From assembly GCF_902459465.1 (NCBI RefSeq), contig NC_047062.1:19351994-19415993 (forward strand): a stretch of 64,000 nt of DNA, given 5' to 3'. Below are positions 13,075 through 24,646 of this stretch, piece after piece. Under the pieces are notes generated by a model. The model was not told the origin of the DNA, made no database searches, and worked only from the letters and a program-made list of their open reading frames with translations. This stretch comes from Asterias rubens. Its lineage: Eukaryota; Echinodermata; Asteroidea; Forcipulatida; Asteriidae. The position numbers were made by a program, and so were the translations under genes. Position 1 is the first letter of the stretch. Each line of letters opens with the position of its first letter.

Positions 13075-13259
13075 ATGCCAGGACTTGGCGTAAACATCTT
13101 GGAGACCTCATCAAATCCGGCACCTCCAAGTCCACATCATCCACCTCCGCAAAGCTCTTGCCAAGCTGGTGGGTTTGTACCAACTGTAGGGAGATGCCAA
13201 CACAACAGGACAGGTCATGCTGCAAACAAAGGCCGGATGAATGCTTCTCAAACTTGGCA
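13075..13259 (+). pseudogene. P2X7 intracellular-domain-like gene, Cys-rich exon
   Basis: The acceptor GTGAGCAG ends at 13074 and the donor GTAAGAG starts at 13260. The open frame reads DARTWRKHLGDLIKSG, then SWWVCTNCREMPTQQDRSCC, KQRPDECFSNLA. The pattern W-x-C-x2-C-x2-MP...CC-x4-P-x2-C resembles the zinc-binding cytoplasmic ballast domain at the C terminus of vertebrate P2X7 receptors (WCQCGSC...CC-KKPGAC), a module also found in many invertebrate proteins. No channel part was seen. The next exon is broken (see 13815), so this is probably a decayed copy. Identification is by motif only. Confidence 0.5.
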
Positions 13260-13546
13260 GTAAGAGACTGATTATTTCATACTGTCAATGGCATGTGCAT
13301 GTATAACAATATACACATGTACTGTCAAAGCAGTCCAGTTTTGTTACATGATATTTTGATCTGTGTCCCCCCCCCCCAAAAAAAAAGGAAACAAAGTAAA
13401 TGTGTAAACAAACATTTAATAAGGAAACACAAATTTAAGCTTTCATTCATTGTAGTTACTTGTAAACAGCCTCCTTCGCCAACGTTGCATTACCAAAATA
13501 CTTCACACTGAACAGCCACATCCTAATAACATCATGTCTTTGACCA

Positions 13547-13675
13547 GCAGCCGATTTCACGAAACTTTACGCAACTGCGTAAGTCCACTTGTGCAACGTT
13601 TATGGAGCAACTTGCGCCATTAAAATTGCGCAAGTGGACTCACGCAGTTGCGTAAAGTTTCGTGAAATCGGCTGC
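13547..13675. mobile_element. Hairpin element with perfect 34-bp arms
   Basis: GCAGCCGATTTCACGAAACT is the start of a 34-bp arm (13547-13580) whose exact reverse complement is 13642-13675. Inside, AAGTCCACTTG and CAAGTGGACT extend the pairing, leaving a loop of about 35 bases. Perfect arms suggest recent origin. It sits in the intron of the P2X7-like pseudogene. Confidence 0.8.
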
Positions 13676-13814
13676 AGGGAGGTAGTATTTGCTAAAATGT
13701 CACTTTAATGAATCAACATCAAGTGCATGGGTTTTATATTCCATATACATGTACAAATAACCAATTTTTTTTTTGTTAATTGTTTCAAAAATTTTTGTGT
13801 TTATATTTGAAAAG

Positions 13815-13977
13815 ATCTTGAGGCACCTTGTTCTGGACCACCATTAGAGTTGGCACGACATCACAGGAATGACATGTACACCAGGGCAGCATGATGTACA
13901 CAACAAATGACTTTGCCACCCAGTCAGCCTTCACAGACAACATGTGTCATGTCAGAATGGTACTGGAAATAGAGTAA
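13815..13977 (+). pseudogene. P2X7 intracellular-domain-like fragment with frameshifts
   Basis: After acceptor TTTGAAAAG, three frames in turn give family-like pieces: ILRHLVLDHH then a stop in phase with the previous exon, PLELARHHRNDMYTRAA in the second frame, and YTTNDFATQSAFTDNM in the third. Together they follow the order of the P2X7-like domain (LD-VLELA-RNDM ... A-R---Y). Two frame changes in 110 bases point to a pseudogene. Confidence 0.45.
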
Positions 13978-14734
13978 CACTACCTGGTTACTGTGTTTGT
14001 AAAATCAGGGGTATATTTCCAGATAGTTTCAACATTCATTTACACATGATTTATGCAAAACAGGTTTAACAAATGGTAATATTTCCCGTTGTCAACAAGT
14101 AGATTCTTATTCCTAAATTAACCCATGTCAATACTTAAACTTATTATTAATTTTTTTTTTGCACATTACTTATGTCAACAAATCATTGAATGTGATGTGA
14201 GCAGAGTTTGTTTTCATCACAACGACATATGATTAAGTTTAATTTGAAGTACATGGCCAATTGTTTATACAATCATATTTATTGTATTATTTGAGATTTC
14301 GATATTTTGTAACAAAAAACACACAAGAACAACAAAATGCAAAAACATAAACAATCTGTATTCAAATAAATTTATCTGAAATATCTTTATTCTGTATTCA
14401 TAAAGAGACATGGATCATAGATGCAACAAGTTTGATAAACACAGTGCCATTTCAATTTTTTAACCTTAACCCTTGCAAGTGTATTTTGATTTCAAACCAC
14501 ATGCCTGTTATGAAATGCTGTTTTAGAATGATGTTTTAGAACTAGTCATATTGTTGACTAGCAGACCATGTTAGTTCGAATAAGTAAAAGTTTTAAAGGA
14601 AAACCACCCAATTTCAAGTCATACTTGTGTTGATCATTCTATTCTACTTTTAAAACATCCTTTCTAACCATACAATGCATTTTACAACCAAATCACTCGA
14701 TTTAATGCATTGGTCTCTCTAAAGGGACTTTATA

Positions 14735-14965
14735 CCTTAGATGTTGGTAATTACTAATTTGTGATCATAAAACTCACTTGATAAAGTCTACATGCTGAGA
14801 GGCATGTCAAAGGACTTGTTTCTATACTGCAATGGTGTTTTTCTTTCACTGTTTCTTGCAGCTTTTATTGCCAAATTTAGCCCAAATTGTCACAGGTTTA
14901 TTATTTTTATGCATAAATATTGAGGAGATACACCAACTATTACTAAGGATAGTGTTCTTTGACAA
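14735..14965. mobile_element. TTAA inverted-repeat family, diverged copy
   Basis: Shares GTTGGTAATTACTAATTTG, ATCATAAAACTCACTTG, TCACAGGTTTATTATTTT, TGCATAAATATTGAGGAGAT and TAGTGTTCTTTGACAA with the family, but the middle is replaced. Old or recombined copy. Confidence 0.45.
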
Positions 14966-15320
14966 AGGACAAATTTAATTAATGTTTGCAAATACATCGT
15001 GTACTGCTGTGAATTGTAAAAACATGTCTCAATAAATTGACCATATTGTTTTATAAAGTTCCTATAAATTTGTGACAAAGATTCTATTTGATTACATACA
15101 AACTCTAGAACTTGCCAATAATGCTAATAATGCACTGACCTTATGTCTTATGCACACCTGTACAGACATTTTTGTAGCCAAATTGTGGAAATTAAATTTA
15201 AGAAGTGGAAAATCTGGATTTGTGTTTTGCTACAAGTTCTTCTGTTGGTAGTAGTGGTGGTGGTATTAGGGGGGGGGGGATGGCGGCTGTGGGTAGAAGC
15301 CATCCTTGCACCATTAGCGG

Positions 15321-15690
15321 TAAGCCTGGGTGACTAGTGTCGGACTCCAACTATTGAATCCTTAGTCGAGTCGCGACTATTGTTTTCAACTATCCGGTTC
15401 AACGTGCTACAAAAATAGTTTAAAAAAAATTGTGTCTACCTGTTTGGTGAACCAATTTAGTCGCTCATTACTATTCATGACAACATAATTTACTTACAGA
15501 ACACAGTCAGACATCAGTGACACAAATCTTCAATCTTTTCCGCTTGAATTAGACTATATTGTGCTTGCGGCACACATTGCCACAGTGCATCGTGATAATT
15601 AAAAATTTGTCGCGACTAGTGTCGTAGTCGCAACTATTGGATGGAGGTGCGACTAGTCGATTAGTAATTTTCACTGGTCGCCCAGGCCTA
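15321..15690. mobile_element. hAT-type non-autonomous element with 8-bp target duplication
   Basis: Ends TAAGCCTGGGTGACTAGTG and (reverse complement) TAGGCCTGGGCGACCAGTG. Flanked by ATTAGCGG (15313-15320) and ATTAGCAG (15691-15698), a seven-of-eight match; 8-bp duplications are characteristic of hAT transposases. Both subterminal regions carry many GACTA/TAGTC and CGCGACTA motifs, likely transposase-binding repeats. No coding capacity at 370 bp. Confidence 0.78.
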
Positions 15691-15925
15691 ATTAGCAGAG
15701 TTTTCCTGTCCTGCGAAGAAGCTGGTTGTCATCTAACCGTGCTTGGAAAACTTCTTTGATGTACGTGTACTCTTTCTTGTCCATACCGGCTTCAATAATC
15801 ACATCACCACCCAACTTTCACTGTGACCTGGCAATCAAGTATCAATACAAAAATGTTACAAAATAATAAAATTGTTCCCCGTTTCTGATTTTGTTTTGTA
15901 ATTTTTGAAAAGAGTTCTTCTAGAC

Positions 15926-16092
15926 TATGGCCCTTTTTGAAACCACGACTTTGGCTTTGGATTCAGCTCGGGCTAGCTTGGCCCCGCAGATGTTTGGACA
16001 ATACTGAGCGTGCTTTGCATAGGGATTCAGACATGAGGACGGAGTCTGAAGCCGAATCCAAAGCCGAAGCCGTGGTTTCGAAAAGGGCCTAT
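15926..16092. mobile_element. Inverted-repeat element, 167 bp
   Basis: Arms of about 40 bp: TATGGCCCTTTTTGAAACCA at the left, the reverse complement of CATAGGCCCTTTTCGAAACC at the right, continuing through CTTTGGATTC. Flanking TA at both ends suggests a TA target site. Non-coding. Confidence 0.7.
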
Positions 16093-17095
16093 GGAAGCTT
16101 CATTTTTGTGGACAAGAGTATTACTTTATTTTAGCTTTCCTTGCCAACTACCATTTGCAGTATGTGCTCCCTGTTCAGATGCATCGCACAGTAAATTTTG
16201 CTGTCAAATGATTCTGAGCAATGTAAACAGGAGCTACCTCAAATAGTACCGTCCAAGACCAAGGTCAAGGAATTACATCCCCATAATAGACATAAACATT
16301 ATTTTATAAAACAATGAATGTATACCCCGAAGAAAGGATCATGTTGGCAAATAAGACAAGTGACATCTATCCTATGGCGATGGACTAGTATTAGATAGAC
16401 ACCACTGTCCTGTTGCCCTGTGACTCTACATGTACATGCAAACAGCATAGAGAAAGGACAGAGAAGTAAAGTCCCTGTAATTTTGTATCTAAAAACGAAC
16501 TGTGGGGTATATTATGTGATTCGCAATTGCATACTTACGCGGTAAACACGGTAAACGCCTCTCCGACATGTCTGAGCAGATGTTTTATGAGAGGATGAAT
16601 TCTCTAGCTGTAGTTTTGTTTCAACTCCACTCGCTAGTTGGTATTAAATAATCTCGTCTTTTTGCTGCAAAGGCCCGAGGCAAAAAGAGACACACGACTA
16701 CAGAATCACATGCACTATTAGTATTAGTAAAACGGGTACTAGACATTCTTTCGTGTACAAAGTATTAGCATTACTAGACTGGCCCCGCTAAAATCCTACA
16801 TCGTACGAGCAAGAACGGGGAGTTCAGTGCGTCTGGGGAGGTCTGGCCGCGGGGGATGATGGCCCGCTGGACGGCAGCCGCTCGGCCCCGGGACGTGGGC
16901 TGAACTTGCTGCTTAGATAGATTTATAAAAAGTTAATTCAACGTAGGCCCTTTTATTTTTGTTCATGAACTGTTTTTTGTTGTTGGTAACCATGGAGGAA
17001 GAGATAGATACAAATGGGGTTCGTAAAATGGTTAATAATTGCTCAGTCGTATAGTTCAAAGGCTGCGACTGGAAATAAGACTAGTGAATTTGGCG

Positions 17096-17133
17096 GCCAT
17101 TTATGGGAGTCAAAATCTTGACCCCCATAAATG
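17096..17133. repeat. Short hairpin, 17-18 bp arms
   Basis: GCCATTTATGGGAGTCAA and TTGACCCCCATAAATGGC pair with one mismatch around AATC. May be the core of an older inverted-repeat element. Confidence 0.65.
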
Positions 17134-20100
17134 GCGGAGCGTTTTGTTTCGAGAAAGTTAGCAAAAGCGAAGCATTTCTAAGGCATGTTTGTGTAGATCA
17201 TTATATTCTACTTTTTTAACATCTTTCCAACCGTAATCATTTTACATCAAACGCTTGTCATAGCCCAAAAACGCCCAATAAAGCGCAACCCGAAGCCAAC
17301 GTGTCCCTTTAAGCATTCACAGTCAACCAGAAAATCGCCCACACACACACATGCCGGTGAAAAAAAGCAATCAAGACAGAAGAGAGACAGTTCCACGCTG
17401 GAGGTTTCCCAGCGATGACATCATCTCTAGCTCGTTCATCAGTAGGGCCATACCATTATGGACTATTCCATTCTGAATTCTTCACAATGGTTTAGCTCAA
17501 TGGATTAGAGGGGACAATGACTTCAGTTCAAGGGTCTTCTAAATAGCCTCGCTGTTTACAAGGACAAGATGGTGGGAGAAATTGCAAAGCCGTCTTTAAG
17601 AAACTCAAACTAGCCGAATAGGATAAAAGGGAAGAGGGAAATTTGTACATTGAGTATAGTATGACCCACCCCCATGCTCTGAAAGTACATCATTGTAACA
17701 TAGAGTAAGGACAGAGATGTAATAAGCCTGGTGGTGAGAGATGCGGTTCAGCTGTATTGGAGCATGATCCATATTAAAAATGCATGACTGCATTTAAGTC
17801 AACTAAACCAGCAGCATGCCGGATACACCATGTGTGCCATGGGATACTGGTACATCTACCTATTGTACCGTTCCACTTTTCTTGTATTGTAATGTAGAGT
17901 CCAAGGTCGTCCAATTGACAGTTTCTAAATTTGTAACCCAAGGCTGTTTAAATTGAGTGAACTCACTCTACCATGGAGTTATTTCATTATGCGGCTTAGA
18001 ATGGCTGGTATGCTGAGCCCATGAGGGTTTAACATGCGTAAAATAAGGGGAGAAATAGCGAAATTCTTTGGTGAAAAAAGGTTCTTCACAAACTCTTAAT
18101 GATTCAGTTATTTTTTCAAACTTGCCTTCAAAATTAACACTGTCAATGGTTAAACAGTGTCAGACTTTAGTGTACAAAATAAATAATATCATAGTCAGAA
18201 AGAGATTTTAATTAACCTTGTATTTACAAGAAGAGTAAAAAACTTCCCTTCTTCACTCTTTAAAAGGTAAAGCAAAGCCTATAGTGGCATGGTTGAATTT
18301 GCCTCACTACATCGTCATCCTTTGCATGAATTCAGGATGCAACTACTGAATACATTTCAATGTCATTTGAAATGTTAATTTGTCCGCATTGTAAATACAT
18401 CTGAGTGCAGTGCACCAACATAACCTGTCAGCGCTACTATCAGACCCAAGTGCTACCCCCCTCTCGCCCTCAGAGTGGTATGGTCCATGAATACACTCAC
18501 AGTCACACAAACCAAGGGATGCCCCCAATCATATTAGTTGACTAATGGGACCCTTCAGCATACATACAGCAGCGTAGCAGGATGGCTGTGGTCAATAATG
18601 ATTATGTGTGCCAATATTACTCATGGTTTCATTTTAACAATTATAATTATCTTGTCCACTCTGTAGTGATTCACTGCACTCAGTTAGTATTGCCATTGGG
18701 TTCCAACCATGTTCTGGTAGTTACATAGTATACACAATGGACTCCAATTGCTTTTTAAACTACATGTTTCCCTAGTTTCGGGTCCTCCACACATCAACCA
18801 ACTTGAAATATTTTATTGAAATTAAATGCAATTGAAAACTTCACATGTGGATAATGTATTTTTTACCGATCCACCATAAATAATGATCTCCGGGTGCAGC
18901 CCTCATACAAAATTTACAATTTATAATTTTAATGTTCTGTTCTTGTTTGGCAGAACAACTCACTTTGCACCTTTCAAATGGGTATACATTCGAAAGACAG
19001 TTATAATCAGTGCCTCACTTCATATAATTTGAGCAACTTTTTACATTGGATCACATAAACAAATAATTAGAATTTAGTATCAATTTAACAATGCAGACCA
19101 TTTATCACCAATTTGCGTCTGCAATATAATGCAAAAGCTGTGTAATTCAAAGAGAACAAACAACTGTACCATATGGGGCAAGATATATGATCCCCTTAAA
19201 TGTTACTTCACATACGGTACTAAAATTCTCTTTAAAAATTTACTTTATTATATCCCCACACGCACAAGCTGCAGTATCTAATAGAAGAACAATGAGCCAT
19301 GACGGGCAAGTTCAATTTGTAAAAGGGAGTTTTTGTGGTTGGAAAGGTGTAGCTTTGATGGCTTAACGTTAATCTCTCATCCATGGAAATCCTTCTGGGA
19401 ATTGAAAGATCACTGGAATAGAATGACACACAGCAGTGACGCGTGTCCTTTCATGAGTGAAACGCTGCCATTGTATGTTACGTCATGCATACACACAGTC
19501 GTTATGGGAACACTACTCAGGTCTGAATCCTATAACTCCAATCACTTAGGGACTTCCCTTGTGAATCCCTAACCTATGCTGGGTGTTTTACAAACAAAGT
19601 TAATGTAGGCCTACATTTATGCAAAACTAGCACAAATTCTACCAAGGAGTGATCTGCCAGTTCTACATGAAATTATTCCAAAAAAGGGAGGGCTCACTGA
19701 AACAAAATGATGCAAGCACAAACAAATAATGCAAACATCAATATGATCCCAGCCCAGTACTTCAGAGCAGGAAATGGAAGCAATTTCCTCCATTGCCTCG
19801 ATGCCCTTGAAATGATCCAGTACAAAATGTACATCTCACAATGAGGTGACCTATAAATCATAACTTTTGTTCACAAAAAGGGTGACTTTGTACGTTCCAT
19901 GACATTTCTGGCAGGCAAGATACTACACTGGTCATAATGGGAAATTTGTACATTTTGAGTCATAATTAAAAAAAAAAAAAATTTAGGTGATGTCAAAGTA
20001 ACAGCCAAACAAGTTTTGACACATGCCCCCTTTCTTCTCATCAAATAATATGATCAAATAGTGGAATCTCCAAAAACATAAGATTAATTGTTTTCTTCCA

Positions 20101-20822
20101 TTTAGCTGATGTGTAAATGTGCCTGCAGAAAGTGCAGGCTCTTTGGCTCTTTAGTAAACATGAGATGTACCAGGTTACCTGGATACTAACTGTTTTTCCC
20201 TTGTGTCAGAATGTGAAGTTATAGGCTTGTATTTCTTACTCACAGTATCAACATCCTTATTCAAACAAATTGCCAAATCAAATGTTTGTCAAAAAAGTGA
20301 AAAAACACATGCTAAAATAAGACAGACCTCATCCTATGGATGTGCACTCAAGATTGTTGTCCAACCTCATGCCAGCACTCCCTCTTAATAATTGCAATTC
20401 TTCAACGCTTCAACACGTAAGCATTTCCAACGTGGTATCAGATGCCACTAACTCCAAACCATCTGATTTTATTATTACGGACACGTGCTCCCTGCAGCTG
20501 AGCACAATCACTGCACAAATTATTCAAACAGATTTTAAAAGGATGTCCGAGATTCTGGTGACGAGCCACTGTTATTGTGGCGATTAAAGAAAAGGGTTTA
20601 TGGTACAGTTTAACCAATATTTTGATCATATTTGGTAATCTGTCTTGAACAGGCATGATATTTGGACATTGGAAAAAGTAAGACAATTTTATTTAGTAGA
20701 AGGGGTGGGCCAAATCTTGTGGTAAGGGCAATAGACTTTAAATTTAAGACTATTTCAATAAACAAATTCAGATTCTCATCAGGGCAAATAAATCAAAAAT
20801 CAGATTATTTAAGGAAGGTAAG

Positions 20823-21005
20823 AATATCTCCGAAACATGGACACTAAAGAAAGCTGATGAACAGAGATTAAGGGTTTTCGAGATGGCATGCTTGAGGAAA
20901 ATACTTAAAGCAAGATTGACAGAAGGACTTTTATATAGAAAAAGATTGCAAAAAAATCTCAATTCAGCACTTTGTTCACAAGCGTTGCTCAAAATACTTT
21001 GCTAG
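20823..21005 (+). pseudogene. LINE reverse transcriptase C-terminal fragment
   Basis: One open frame reads NISETWTLKKADEQRLRVFE then MACLRKIL, matching the conserved SETWTL-K----RL-VFEM-CLRKIL segment downstream of the reverse transcriptase domain in non-LTR retrotransposons. It then drifts and stops at 21003. No other part of the element is nearby, so it is a dead fragment. Confidence 0.7.
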
Positions 21006-22623
21006 ATGTACACTGAGTGGTTTATTCATTAGATTTTATATCCATTTTTGTTCTAAAGTTTACTTTGGTCTTTTTTACTGTAAGTTTTGTTTGGCTTCTC
21101 TTTACTTCAATGTTATTGTTTTTATAATGTGTTTATTTATCACTTCAAATGATTATTTTGCTATAATTTCTTGGGTCCACAGTTTTTACTGATTCGGCTC
21201 ACCCTAGGTGCACATAATTAAAATAAATATAAACAAGATCAGTTCCAGTGACAGTATCCTAATCCAGGATCTGTAATTAATTTCTAAGAGGGTAGTTTAG
21301 GCCATTCCTTTTTGTGAAGAATACTTTCATTGGAAAATCTTAAAGTATAGGCCTAGCATAGGGGAAACATTTGGAGGCCATTTAGCCTAGCCTCTGTAAA
21401 ATTCCTAGCCAATAACTTAAAATCAAAATGAACACACACACACACACTAAATCTGTTGTGTGCCGCAAAGCAGCAAGCTTTATAAAAGAGTGTGGGAACC
21501 AACTCAGCACAAAGGTCTCACTATATTATGCAAAACACAAACATTACATCTACCTTTGCAATTGGCAATATCCCCCTGAGATATCAGACTTAAACCTACA
21601 CCAAAGAAATCCTTTGCATAGATTGAGCCCCCCTTAGGTGCAGAATTATCAGCAAAGTGTTTGATGTAAACTTGAAAGTGACAATAGTTTCCCTACTAAA
21701 TCAACAAAACACTACCAGCAGGACCCTGGTGACAAGCTAAAGAATAGCGCAGGTTCAGGCTCGTCAGGGAAAGGCTTGTTTTTACAGGAGTGAGTTGGCA
21801 AGGGCGTCAAACCATGGACCTCTTTAGTGAGTGGATGGTCCGTGGTGTAGACCCTGTGGTGCCACCGGCATCTATCAAACAGGGTGCCATTACAAAGACC
21901 TCCTTATGTAAACCCAGCAAGACCTCCTTAAAACAAGAATGTTACTACATGTTTACAATTACATACTACTAAGCATTGTAAAATATGCCAACACATGTCG
22001 TTTGGTTTTCCCTAAGAGGACAGACCATTCTTGGTCTTTTTCTTTAAAAGAAATCCCTTGATCTTTGGTGTGAAAAAAAGGAACTAGTTTTGGTGTTGTG
22101 ACGTGGGTTCTGGGGAGAGTGGGGACGACAGTCTCAGAGAATTTTTTCAAGAGGCATTATAATTCGAGCACCAATTTAATGCTTTTCATGTGATCCCTGG
22201 AAAAAAGTGGGAACATTTGATCAAGTACCAGGGCTGACCTACCTACATATGTGCAGAGGCTTTAATAGACTGTTCATGCTTCATTAACAACAATTCATAA
22301 ATACCCCAGACAGTTTCTCTACTCCTATTGGTGGAGAGCGCGTCACGTGGGTGTGCATAAACCTTAAGTTAATGCACACTGGAGCTCTGTTTATGCACAC
22401 TGAGCTGGCTTCCGCGTGTCGGGCGCGCAAGATTATCACGCGGAACGCGCAAATCATAGCTATCAGCGCGTAATCTAAGCGCGCGCGTACACACAACCCA
22501 TGCGCCTTGAACAGAATTCTTCAAAAGTTTTGGATAAAAATATTTCAAACCTCCAGTTTTCAATTGTTAAAGTGTCTATAACTGTGTTTGTTTACGTTTT
22601 TTAACAAAAGGGCATTTATAAAT

Positions 22624-22763
22624 GGGAATAACAGAGTAGCGACTCGATCTTCATCGTCCGTTTCCTTGCAGGGTCGTTGCCGTGCGATAAAGGCCCGAGC
22701 CGGCCGCCGACCCTGCCGGCTTTAAACGTACGTTGAAGAACTCGTCGCTACCCTTTTATTCCC
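22624..22763. mobile_element. Inverted-repeat element, 140 bp, GC-rich core
   Basis: GGGAATAACAGAGTAGCGAC at the left matches the reverse complement of the right end (GGGAATAAAAGGGTAGCGAC). Pairing continues through CTTCA and CGTTT. The loop is GC-rich (GAGCCGGCCGCCG). Confidence 0.65.
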
Positions 22764-23039
22764 TAATTAAAGTGCTATGCCCCTGGGTTCTGGTGACCCC
22801 ATTTTAGGGCCAGGGTAGGTGTACAGTTTATTCATCTCTCCATGGAGGTAGAATTCTACCTCCATGATCTTTCTAATTTGTGCAACAATTCCATTTTAGG
22901 GAAGGTAACCTTTAACTCTTGAAAATTTTCAGTATTAAAAAAAAAACCTCAACCACACAGCCCAGCATAAGGTTCAAACCTCATAAATGCTGGGGTGTGT
23001 GGTCGAGTTTTTAGAAAACCCGCTTGAACACCTGTGCAG

Positions 23040-23330
23040 TAAGATTGGGCGATATAGATTTATTTTATTCACGATATATCGCTGACAATCGCGATATTCG
23101 ATATAATCGCGATTCATTAAATTTGACATCATCAGTCTTCAAACTCCCAGTGAAAGTTGTAGAAGAGACAGTCATAGCATAAGAGAGGTGTTCTAATGAC
23201 CTATTCTTCTGGTTTACTCCAAACCTATGGGGTGCAAGATGTCTCAGCTAGGAAATACATCGCGATATTGCGATACTTAATCCATATCGCGATATATCGA
23301 TATTTCGATTAAAACCAAATCTATTCCAAC
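23040..23330. repeat. CGATAT-rich palindromic repeat, possible hAT-type remnant
   Basis: TTGGGCGATATAGATTTATT at the left, clusters of CGATATATCG and TCGCGATAT on both sides (23070-23115 and 23255-23310). Such ends occur on known non-autonomous hAT elements, but no matching right end or target duplication was found. Confidence 0.35.
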
Positions 23331-23347
23331 ATTGAAATCGTTTCCAA

Positions 23348-23600
23348 ATTAAGAAAAAACACCCTTGTCACACGAATATGTGTGCTTTAATATGCTTGAT
23401 TTCGACACCTCAAATTCTAAACTTGAGGTCTCGAAATCAAGTTTGTGGAAAATTACTTCTTTCTCAAAAACTATGTCACTTCAGAGGGAGCTGTTTCTCA
23501 CAATGTTTTATACTATCAACCTCTCCCTATTACTAGTTTCCAAGCAAGGTTTTATGCTAATAATTATTTTGAGTAATTACCAATAGTGTCCACTGCCTTT
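23348..23600. mobile_element. TTAA inverted-repeat family, truncated copy
   Basis: Reverse orientation relative to 10036. Contains ACACCCTTGTCACACGAA, GGAAAATTACTTCTTTCTC, AGAGGGAGCTGTTTCTCACA and ends TTACCAATAGTGTCCACTGC. The other end is missing. Confidence 0.65.
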
Positions 23601-23959
23601 GAGCAGAGTGTACAGTCAGTCCAGCTCCGCTAGGTCAGCCTGAGCTGTTTTTAGCCGCATTCTACGTTCACTGTTCACCCACCTGCACTGTACATATCCA
23701 CACCCTCGCATGCACACAACAATCACAGTACGTAATACACCAGATGGTGGACTGTACTTTTACGGAAGAAGAAGAAGAAGAATCCCTAAGTGAGAACATT
23801 ACTAGGCCAAGGGTGCTTGATTCTTGATGTTGTGCAGATCGGACACAAAAGTGCTATCAGAAAAACAAAACTGAAGAAACTGAAGGTGATGAAGACTAGA
23901 CAACTGGAACTCAACTGGTGCTAGACAAAGTGCATTACAAACTGGGCTACTGATTATAT

Positions 23960-24250
23960 AGACTTGATGCAACTCCTCCCCTGAAGGCCTCTGAAGGTTG
24001 GGGCGGCTAACACCACAAGTGAGTTCCAGAGCGTGACTGTTCCGGGAAAGAAGGAACTTCCATAAAGCTGAGTGCAGCTAGTGATGGTCAAGAGTTTGCA
24101 AGGAAGGTAATGGTATACCGTATGATCTAATGATGTTGGACGGGATCATTGGATACAGGTAATGGGAGGCATTGATGGCGATTAGACCCAGACTGGGGAG
24201 CTCTGTACAGCACCCAAGTTACTGGGTCTAGATGGTGATCAATCTTATTG
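23960..24250 (-). pseudogene. LINE ORF2 C-terminal fragment
   Basis: Minus-strand frame contains LYGSSFFPGTVTLWNSL followed by APTFRGLQG, matching the Y-NSFFPRTI--WNSLP motif that ends ORF2 of CR1/Jockey-like retrotransposons. The upstream part of that frame is interrupted by a stop. Confidence 0.45.
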
Positions 24251-24646
24251 ACAACTTAATCACACCATGGTGGGTTCCCGAAGGGAAATATTCAAACACA
24301 ACTGTGGTCCTGATGTAGAAATATCAAATAGAGTATAGACTTGGTTGTCGTCTGCAATCCCTGCACTAAGTGTGACTACACTCATTTGACTAGTTTTAGT
24401 ATGACGCCCGTTACAATTTGTGTTGTAAATAAATTACGTATACTGTTATGAATTACTGAAATAACTACGCAATAAATTGTTTTCGTTTTCTTTAACATAC
24501 CTTGATAGATGTTTTCTTGGCAGAATACTTTTATGGTTGGCTTTACAATGATTAAAATACACACCCGCCGTGGTCCAGTTTCAGAACCAATTGCTCCGTC
24601 TTCGGCGATTCTCTGCAGTCGAGAAATTTACCGCCAATTGGTGGCG

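Larger units (their letters stand above)
13978..20822. other. Region without recognised genes
   Basis: About 6.8 kb. Holds a diverged TTAA-family copy (14735-14965), a hAT-type element (15321-15690), an inverted-repeat element (15926-16092), a short hairpin (17096-17133) and a GC-rich CpG-bearing patch at 16795-16905. From 17300 to 20820 I see only AT-rich DNA and no supported exon. Confidence 0.4.
21006..24646. other. Region without recognised genes, repeat-rich
   Basis: Contains a CpG-rich patch at 22320-22510 with a duplicated TTATGCACACT/TGCATAA theme, hairpin element 22624-22763, a CGATAT-rich palindromic stretch 23040-23330, a TTAA-family copy 23348-23600, a (GAA)n run near 23766 and a LINE fragment near 23960-24250. 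No exon supported. Confidence 0.4.

Noticed and set aside
16795..16905. GC-rich patch as a ribosomal or promoter fragment
   Set aside because: No rRNA-like sequence recognised and no exon adjacent; only a compositional note.
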